Below, piece after piece: positions 1 to 7,059 of a stretch of DNA of 7,059 nucleotides. Both the position numbers and the translations under genes were made by a program. The stretch is taken from contig PKER01000304.1 of assembly GCA_002919115.1 (NCBI GenBank), positions 1 through 7,059 of the forward strand, written 5' to 3'. The DNA is from a bacterium (GTDB lineage Bacteria > Actinomycetota > Thermoleophilia > Solirubrobacterales > 70-9). The notes below the pieces were generated by a model that ran no database searches, had not been told where the DNA came from, and saw only the letters and a program-made list of their open reading frames with translations. How positions within the stretch are numbered: position 1 is the stretch's first letter; the number at the start of each line of letters is the position of its first letter.

Positions 1-309
1 GCGGCGCGCCACCTCGCCGGCGACCCAGGGCGGAAGCGCGGCCACGACCAGCGCGCCGGCCAGATAACCCCACCTGGTGAACAGCTCGAACGTGCCCAGC
101 AGCTCGCCGAGCAGGAGCGCGAGCGCGAGGACGAGCACGACGTCGACGACGAGCGCGGGCGAACCCGACCACGCGGGCACGAGCGCGCGGCGCAGCCGGA
201 CGGCGGCGAACGCGAGCGCGCCGAGCGTGAGCGCCAGGACCGCGGCGCCGAGCAGGTACTCCCCCGGGCCGAGGACGCGCTCGGAGGCGGGGGCGAAGGT
301 GGGGCTCAC
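1..309 (-). CDS. Multi-pass membrane protein, N-terminal 103 codons, runs off the left edge
   Basis: A minus-strand frame starts at GTG 309 with GGGAG at 8-nt spacing and is open to position 1. The visible 103 residues begin MSPTFAPASERVLGPGEYLL and contain three likely membrane segments: about 17-37 (YLLGAAVLALTLGALAFAAV), 52-74 (ALVVDVVLVLALALLLGELL) and 82-98 (YLAGALVVAALPPWV), with basic RLRR between the first two. I do not recognise the family. Such segments occur at the start of large polytopic proteins, for example lipid-linked sugar transferases, but nothing here proves that. The strong ribosome site, hydrophobic composition and co-orientation 28 bp after ftsB support a real gene; the plus-strand frame over the same bases is low-complexity and rich in Ser/Arg/Ala. 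In M. tuberculosis the corresponding neighbour is a DUF501 protein followed by ppx, so the neighbourhood seems to differ here. Confidence 0.72.
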   Translation of the reverse strand, partial: MSPTFAPASERVLGPGEYLLGAAVLALTLGALAFAAVRLRRALVPAWSGSPALVVDVVLVLALALLLGELLGTFELFTRWGYLAGALVVAALPPWVAGEVARR

Positions 310-310
310 C

Positions 311-325
311 GCCGGGTCTCCCGGC
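311..325 (-). promoter_or_regulatory. Small hairpin containing the ribosome binding site of the left-edge membrane gene
   Basis: On the minus strand GCCGGG-AGA-CCCGGC forms a perfect 6-bp stem with a 3-nt loop in the 28-bp gap after the ftsB-like stop. The ribosome-binding sequence GGGAG (318-322) spans one stem arm and the loop, 8 nt before the GTG at 309. It is not followed by a U-run, so it is not a convincing terminator; partial masking of the ribosome site is possible. Confidence 0.4.
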
Positions 326-337
326 GAGCGGCGCGAG

Positions 338-667
338 CTAGTCGCCCAGCCCCTTCACGATCGCCGAGCCCTCGCCCGCAGCGACCATGCCGAGCTTGCG
401 CGCGCCGCGCTCGGCGGCGTCCGGCTGGGTCAGGGTCGCGGCGCGCTCGCGCAGGCGCTCGTTCTCCCGCCGCAACTCGGCGAGCTGCGCGCTCTCCGCC
501 TTCGAGTCGCGATAGGCGTCGATGAAGTTGACGACCGGGTTGACGTACAGGACGAGGATGGCAAACAGCACCAGAACGAGCGCGACGCGGCCCACCCGAT
601 CCCAGTGGATCCGCGAGCCGCGCCGAGCGCTGCTTCTTGGGGCAATCCGATACGCGCGTGAGCTCAC
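338..667 (-). CDS. ftsB: FtsB/DivIC-type septum formation initiator protein
   Basis: A 109-residue small bitopic protein of the FtsB/DivIC family, which with FtsL and FtsQ (DivIB) activates septal peptidoglycan synthesis at the division site. With GTG at 667 as codon 1, it has a basic cytoplasmic N-terminus ending RRGSRIHWDRVGR, one transmembrane helix (about residues 25-47, VALVLVLFAILVLYVNPVV), a coiled coil (about 50-80; SAQLAELRRENERLRERA) and the family's C-terminal element (AERGARKLGMVAAGEGSAIV). The start is uncertain: no clear ribosome site precedes GTG 667, and ATG at 671 is in another frame. GTG at 595 would give 85 residues starting just before the membrane helix. I prefer 667 because the RIxWDRVGR segment looks conserved in actinobacterial relatives (recollection, not alignment). 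It lies 28 bp after eno, matching the position of the M. tuberculosis ftsB-like gene after eno. The stop is TAG. Confidence 0.87.
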   Translation of the reverse strand: MSSRAYRIAPRSSARRGSRIHWDRVGRVALVLVLFAILVLYVNPVVNFIDAYRDSKAESAQLAELRRENERLRERAATLTQPDAAERGARKLGMVAAGEGSAIVKGLGD

Positions 668-669
668 GC
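656..669. repeat. 14-bp perfect palindrome at the start of the FtsB/DivIC gene
   Basis: GCGTGAGCTCACGC is a perfect palindrome centred between 662 and 663. It overlaps the proposed GTG start at 667, so it could be an operator or an RNA hairpin over the start. At this GC content about one such palindrome is expected by chance in 7 kb (rough estimate), so function is speculative. Confidence 0.3.
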
Positions 670-695
670 ATGATCGGTTCAACGCCGACGGCGGA

Positions 696-1991
696 TCACC
701 TGCCGGCGCCAGCGAAAGCCGAGATGCCCTTGTAGGTGGCGTTCTGGCCGAGCTCCTCCTCGATACGCAGAAGCTGGTTGTACTTGGCGACGCGGTCCGA
801 GCGCGACGGGGCGCCGGTCTTGATCTGGCCCACGCCGGTGGCGACGGCCAGGTCGGCAATCGTCGTGTCCTCGGTCTCGCCGGAGCGGTGCGACATGACC
901 GCCGTGTAGCCCGCCTCGCGGGCGATGCGGATCGCCTCCAGCGTCTCCGACAGCGTGCCGATCTGGTTGACCTTGATCAGGATCGAGTTCGCCACGCCGG
1001 CGTCGATGCCGCGGCGCAGGCGCTCCGGGTTGGTGACGAACAAATCGTCGCCGACGAGCTGGCAGCGCGAGCCGATCCGGTCGGTGAGCAGCTTCCAGCC
1101 GTCCCAGTCCTCCTCGTCCATCCCGTCCTCGATCGAGATGATCGGGAAGCGGTCGCAGGCCGAGGCCCAGTAGTCGGCCATCTGCTCGGGCGAGAGCGTG
1201 CGGCCCTCGTGCTCGAGCACGTAGGCACCGTCGGAGTGGACCTCGCTCGTCGCCGGGTCGAGGGCGATGTTGACCTCCTCGCCCGGCTTGTACCCGGCCG
1301 CCTCGATGCCCGCGACGAGCGCCTCCAGGGCCGCCTCGTTGGAGTCGAGGTCGGGAGCGAAGCCGCCCTCGTCGCCGACGGAGGTGGCGAGGCCGCGGTC
1401 GTGCAGCGTGCGCTTGAGGGCGTGGAAGACCTCGGCGCCCATCCGCAGGCCCTCGGAGAAGGTCGAGGCCCCCGTCGGGACGATCATGAACTCCTGGAAG
1501 TCGACCTTGTTGTCGGCGTGCGCGCCGCCGTTCAGGACGTTCATCATCGGCACCGGCAGGACGCTGGGCTCACCCGCGCCGGCCAGGCCGGCGACGTAGC
1601 GGTAGAGCGGCACGCCCGCGTCGGCCGCCGCCGCGCGCGCGACCGCGAGCGAGATGCCGAGGATCGCGTTGGCGCCGAGCCGCGACTTGTTCGGGGTCCC
1701 GTCGAGCTCGATCATGCGGCGATCGATGCCCTCCTGGTCGGTAGCGTCCGCGCCCGCGAGCGCCTGGGCGAGCTCGCCGTTGACGTTCGCAACGGCCCTG
1801 CTCACGCCCTTGCCGTTCCAGGCGTCGCCGCCGTCGCGCAGCTCGGTGGCCTCGAACTCGCCGGTCGAGGCCCCGGAGGGGACGGCGGCGCGGCCCGTCG
1901 CGCCGGAGTCGAGGGCAACGTCGACCTCGACGGTCGGGTTGCCGCGGGAATCAAGGATCTGCCTGCCGTGAATTTTCTGAATCTTCGCCAT
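696..1991 (-). CDS. eno: Enolase (phosphopyruvate hydratase)
   Basis: Enolase converts 2-phosphoglycerate to phosphoenolpyruvate in glycolysis and the reverse step in gluconeogenesis; it is a cytoplasmic Mg-dependent enzyme. At 431 residues it is full length for bacterial enolases. Seen features: N-terminal RQILDSRGNPTVEVDV (10-25); the mobile active-site loop SGAST (39-43); GGAHADN with H158; VGDEGG with E208, the acid/base glutamate; Mg ligands D245 (ALDPA), E288 (SIEDG) and D315 (VGDD); the signature ILIKVNQIGTLSET (337-350) with catalytic K340; and SHRSGETED (367-375), which closes the substrate site. All catalytic residues expected from E. coli and yeast enolase are present. ATG at 1991 has a nearby AAGGA. 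The gene sits between mazG and the ftsB-like gene, as in Mycobacterium; the preceding 63-bp gap is the largest in the window and may give eno its own expression control. The stop is TGA. Confidence 0.99.
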   Translation of the reverse strand: MAKIQKIHGRQILDSRGNPTVEVDVALDSGATGRAAVPSGASTGEFEATELRDGGDAWNGKGVSRAVANVNGELAQALAGADATDQEGIDRRMIELDGTPNKSRLGANAILGISLAVARAAAADAGVPLYRYVAGLAGAGEPSVLPVPMMNVLNGGAHADNKVDFQEFMIVPTGASTFSEGLRMGAEVFHALKRTLHDRGLATSVGDEGGFAPDLDSNEAALEALVAGIEAAGYKPGEEVNIALDPATSEVHSDGAYVLEHEGRTLSPEQMADYWASACDRFPIISIEDGMDEEDWDGWKLLTDRIGSRCQLVGDDLFVTNPERLRRGIDAGVANSILIKVNQIGTLSETLEAIRIAREAGYTAVMSHRSGETEDTTIADLAVATGVGQIKTGAPSRSDRVAKYNQLLRIEEELGQNATYKGISAFAGAGR

Positions 1992-2054
1992 AAGTCCTTA
2001 CGTGACAAGCGCCCGCATCGGAAGCGCGCGGGCGCGGGCGGCATTGTGTCACGG
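1992..2054 (-). promoter_or_regulatory. mazG-eno gap: GC-rich hairpin with outer inverted repeat (5' leader of eno)
   Basis: The 63-bp gap holds an 8-bp perfect stem, GCGCCCGC at 2009-2016 with GCGGGCGC at 2028-2035, around an 11-nt loop. Outside it is a 7-bp perfect inverted repeat, CGTGACA at 2001-2007 and TGTCACG at 2047-2053. In transcript direction the hairpin is followed by UUGUCACG rather than a U-run, so it is a poor intrinsic terminator; it could attenuate, protect an RNA end, or the outer arms could be a protein-binding site. I cannot assign -10/-35 elements. The structure is seen directly; function is inference. Confidence 0.4.
1995..1999 (-). promoter_or_regulatory. Ribosome binding site of eno
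   Basis: AAGGA on the minus strand, only 3 nt before the ATG at 1991. The spacing is short, but it is the only purine-rich site near this start, and the start agrees with the family N-terminus (KIQKIHGRQILDSRGNPT). Confidence 0.6.
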
Positions 2055-2735
2055 CTAGGCGCGGCGCGCGTTTTCGCGGAAGCGGTCGGCCGCTTGGCGC
2101 AGCGCCAGCTCGGGATCGACGCCCAGGCGCCGCGCGATCCGCACGACCTCGAGCAGGAGCTCCCCCACCCAGCGCTCGGCCCGGTCGCGGGCCTCGCCCT
2201 TGGGCGGCGTCCCTCCGCCATCGGGGTCGGCCCGGCGCAGGACCTTCCGCGCGTATAGCAGGGCGGGCAGGTTCTCGGGCACGTCGGCGAACGGGTCGTC
2301 GTTGCCGCGCCCCTCGACCTCGCGCTTGATGCGGTCCCAGTTGGAGAGGACGTCCCGAGCCGTCTCGGGGTCGCCGGCGAGCAGCTCGCGCGCCTCGCTC
2401 TCCGCGAAGACGTGCGGGTGGCGCCGGATCAGCTTGGCGCTCATCCCCTCGGCGACCTCCGCGAGGCTCCCCGCGCCCCGCTCCTCGAGCAGGAGCGCGA
2501 GGAAGTACACCTGGAAGAGGACGTCGCCGAGCTCGTCGCGCAGCTTGGCGTCGTCGCCGCCCGCCGCCGCGTCGGCTAGCTCGTACGCCTCCTCGACGGT
2601 GTGCGGGACGATCGAGCGCTCGTCCTGCTCGCGGTCCCAAGGGCACTCGATGCGCAGGCGCCGAGTGATCTCATCGAGGCGCGCCAGCGCCTCGGCCGCG
2701 GGGAAGCGCTCGTCGTCCCGCTCGCTCAGCTTCAG
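2055..2735 (-). CDS. mazG: MazG nucleoside triphosphate pyrophosphohydrolase, probable CTG start
   Basis: MazG hydrolyses (d)NTPs to NMP and pyrophosphate, clearing non-canonical nucleotides, and in some bacteria lowers ppGpp. With CTG at 2735 as codon 1 it has 226 residues. The N-terminal repeat has the family signature: CPWDREQ at 31-37, then metal-binding EEAYE at 48-52 and ELGD at 68-71, followed by KLIRRHPHVF. A second, shorter repeat at about 185-226 (RIARRLGVDPELALRQAADRF) keeps the family's final helices but has no EExxE motif. The frame is open from 2951, yet I find no ATG, GTG or TTG in it before GTG at 2510 (residue 76), which lies after the catalytic motifs and would give a dead 151-residue fragment. 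CTG at 2733-2735 overlaps the preceding TGA stop as CTGA, the same geometry as ATGA/GTGA coupling; CTG at 2729 is the next option. Family identity is firm; the exact start is not. It ends with TAG, 63 bp before eno. Confidence 0.93.
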   Translation of the reverse strand: MKLSERDDERFPAAEALARLDEITRRLRIECPWDREQDERSIVPHTVEEAYELADAAAGGDDAKLRDELGDVLFQVYFLALLLEERGAGSLAEVAEGMSAKLIRRHPHVFAESEARELLAGDPETARDVLSNWDRIKREVEGRGNDDPFADVPENLPALLYARKVLRRADPDGGGTPPKGEARDRAERWVGELLLEVVRIARRLGVDPELALRQAADRFRENARRA

Positions 2736-3997
2736 CCGCCGAGTCCCTGCAGGTCCAGGCCCGCCGGGAGCGCCACGGGCTCCCGGCTGGTGATCGGGCC
2801 CTGCGGGCGACCGACCGCGCCGATCTGGCCAGCCGTCCCGGGCTCGACCGGGCGGATCGACGGGACGAACGCCGGGCAGCGGATCTCGTCGGTCTGGTTG
2901 CCCTCCGCGTCGGGCGGCGGCTCCTCGCCGTCGTCGTCGCCGGTGCAGGCGTCAGGCGGCGGCTCGGCGTTGCTGCACCGCTCGTTCACGTAGTCGTCCG
3001 CGCAGACCGTGCGCGACGTCCACTTCGTCGTGAAGTTCGTCTGGAACCGGGTGCCGAGCTCCTGTTGGCGCTGCGCGACCAGCGTCTGGCGGATCTGCTC
3101 GCGGGTCTGGTCGTCGAGCTCCTGCGTGTTCGCCTCGGTGATGTTGGTCACCTTGAGGACGTAGAAGTTGTTCGAGTCGCCCTCGATCGGCCCGACGATC
3201 TCGTTGAGCTGCGAGCTGAAGATCGCCTGGTCGAGGGAGGCCTCGTTCTGGCCCTCGACGACCGCCTGGCGCAGCCCGCCGGTGTTGGCGGTGGCCTCGT
3301 CGGTCGAGTAGCGCTTGGCCGCCTTCTTCCAGCCCTTGGGCGAGTCGTCCCCGCTCACCAGGTCGTAGGCCGCCTGCGCGTCCTCGCGCTTGCGCGTGGT
3401 GATGACCCGGACGTCACGCGTCTCCGGCGTCTGGAACTGCGTGATGTTCGACTCGTAGTACTCCTCGATCTCCTCGTCCTCGACGTCGGGCTCGTCGCCC
3501 AGGATCATCTCCTGGATGCGCGTGGAGAGGAGCTGGAGGCGGACACGCGCGAGCGCGTCCTCCTCGGTGTACTTCTGCTGGCGGAGGAAGCGGCTCCACT
3601 CCTTGTCGTTGCCGAACTGCTCCTCCCGGATGCGGTCCAGCTCGTCCTGGACGGCGCCGTCGCTGACCTCGATCCCGGCCTCCTGGGCCTCGCCCTCGAC
3701 CCAGCGGCTGAGGATGAGGTCGCCGATCGCCGCCTCCTTGATCACGTCGTACTGCGGCGAGCCGGGCTCGGGCGCCTGCTTCAGGCCCTGCCGGGCGGCC
3801 GCCTGCTCGAAGGCCCGGTCGAAGTCCTCCTGGGTGATGTCGCCGCCGTCCATGCCGTCGACGAAGGCGATGTCCCCCTCCGGGAGGCTGGGGCCACCGA
3901 AGCCGCTCGTCACGCCGACGATGGCAATTGCGAACACCAACGCGGCCGCGAGCACGACCGCGACCAACCTTCTGCGATTCCTCCTATTCCCACGCAC
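2732..3997 (-). CDS. Exported SurA_N/parvulin-like (PpiC-type) folding protein
   Basis: The 421-residue product is probably an extracytoplasmic foldase or chaperone. An arginine-rich N-terminus (RGNRRNRRR) precedes a hydrophobic stretch at residues 11-29, fitting a signal peptide or membrane anchor; no lipobox cysteine is present. Residues about 42-180 are charged and helical, as in SurA N-terminal domains, and about 186-287 resemble a parvulin rotamase domain (QFQTPETRDVRVITT through FYVLKV). The usual beta-1 histidine of parvulins (HILV-type motif) is not there, so catalysis is doubtful. A low-complexity tail carries cysteines 332, 341, 351 and 374 and two EPPPDA repeats. The start is GTG at 3997, the most upstream start codon after the in-frame stop inside mfd; it is preferred because it supplies the basic n-region. 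A TTG at 3967 is the alternative. It follows mfd by 11 bp and its stop appears to overlap the mazG start. M. tuberculosis has the exported LpqU in this neighbourhood, but no homology is claimed. Confidence 0.86.
   Translation of the reverse strand: MRGNRRNRRRLVAVVLAAALVFAIAIVGVTSGFGGPSLPEGDIAFVDGMDGGDITQEDFDRAFEQAAARQGLKQAPEPGSPQYDVIKEAAIGDLILSRWVEGEAQEAGIEVSDGAVQDELDRIREEQFGNDKEWSRFLRQQKYTEEDALARVRLQLLSTRIQEMILGDEPDVEDEEIEEYYESNITQFQTPETRDVRVITTRKREDAQAAYDLVSGDDSPKGWKKAAKRYSTDEATANTGGLRQAVVEGQNEASLDQAIFSSQLNEIVGPIEGDSNNFYVLKVTNITEANTQELDDQTREQIRQTLVAQRQQELGTRFQTNFTTKWTSRTVCADDYVNERCSNAEPPPDACTGDDDGEEPPPDAEGNQTDEIRCPAFVPSIRPVEPGTAGQIGAVGRPQGPITSREPVALPAGLDLQGLGG
2907..2965 (-). repeat. Imperfect 17-bp direct repeat inside the SurA-like gene
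   Basis: Bases 2907-2923 and 2949-2965 match at 16 of 17 positions and are 42 bp apart, keeping frame. They encode the two EPPPDA units at residues 345-350 and 359-364 of the low-complexity tail, separated by an acidic CTGDDDGE stretch. A small in-frame duplication is the simplest explanation. Confidence 0.6.
3980..3985 (-). promoter_or_regulatory. Consensus AGGAGG just inside the SurA-like reading frame
   Basis: A perfect AGGAGG forms codons 5-6 of the SurA-like gene when GTG 3997 is the start, while that GTG has only weak purine runs before it. The nearest downstream in-frame start is TTG at 3967, 12 nt away, a long spacing. It would remove the arginine-rich n-region and leave a hydrophobic segment with no positive charge, so I keep GTG 3997 but flag the conflict. 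Confidence 0.4.
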
Positions 3998-4008
3998 GGC
4001 CGGGAACC

Positions 4009-7059
<3,051 letters not shown>

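Noticed and set aside
77..661. Plus-strand 194-codon frame at the left edge
   Set aside because: It is Ser/Thr/Arg/Ala-rich and low in complexity, and antisense to ftsB and the membrane gene, which has a good ribosome site and clear hydrophobic segments.
306..671. Minus-strand frame from ATG 671 as the true ftsB gene
   Set aside because: It has an ATG but yields a basic, low-complexity protein without a membrane helix or coiled coil. The FtsB/DivIC features are in the frame of GTG 667.
2009..2035. Hairpin before eno as an intrinsic terminator of mazG
   Set aside because: The stem is strong but the following transcript sequence is UUGUCACG rather than a U-run, and the eno ribosome site follows directly, so termination is not supported.
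522..2258. Plus-strand open frame of 578 codons
   Set aside because: It lies antisense to eno, mazG and ftsB, whose proteins are unmistakable. Its product is low-complexity Leu/Val/Arg/Ala sequence with no recognisable motif, as expected when third positions are nearly all G or C.
1951..2646. Minus-strand 231-codon frame over mazG
   Set aside because: It is in a different frame from the MazG motifs, is Arg/Ala/Gly-rich, and runs into the start of eno. It looks like the mazG gene only because the true frame has no canonical start.

Overview
This window is a very GC-rich piece of bacterial chromosome in which every gene I can support lies on the minus strand, so transcription runs from high to low coordinates. 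Codon third positions are almost always G or C, which opens long spurious frames on the plus strand. The gene order (mfd, a SurA/PpiC-type protein and mazG, then eno, then an FtsB/DivIC division protein) is a known actinobacterial arrangement: Mycobacterium tuberculosis has mfd, mazG, lpqU, eno and the ftsB-like gene in a row. The protein style suggests a deep-branching actinobacterium, perhaps Thermoleophilia/Solirubrobacterales. The lineage is inferred from style and order, not from a search.

In transcription order: (1) 7059-4009, mfd, the transcription-repair coupling factor, cut by the window edge and missing roughly its first 130 codons; (2) 3997-2732, an exported SurA_N/parvulin-like protein 11 bp downstream; (3) 2735-2055, mazG, apparently overlapping the previous stop by 4 bp and lacking any canonical start codon; (4) a 63-bp gap with a GC-rich hairpin and an outer inverted repeat; (5) 1991-696, eno (enolase), complete; (6) 667-338, a short FtsB/DivIC protein with one membrane segment and a coiled coil; (7) 309-1, the start of a multi-pass membrane protein that runs off the left edge. 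Gaps between genes are at most 63 bp, no stretch over 300 bp lacks a gene, and no strong intrinsic terminator is visible, so the set may be co-transcribed, with the mazG-eno gap the likeliest place for extra regulation.

The products are housekeeping functions that are not one pathway: repair of transcription-blocking DNA lesions (Mfd), envelope protein folding (SurA-like), removal of non-canonical nucleotides (MazG), glycolysis (Eno) and septum assembly (FtsB/DivIC). I found no RNA gene, CRISPR array, insertion sequence, phage gene or defence system, and no sign of a new biological system. The points worth a second look are small: the mazG start, a possibly inactive second MazG repeat, a parvulin domain lacking its usual histidine, a cysteine-bearing tail on the SurA-like protein, and a few short palindromes near gene starts.
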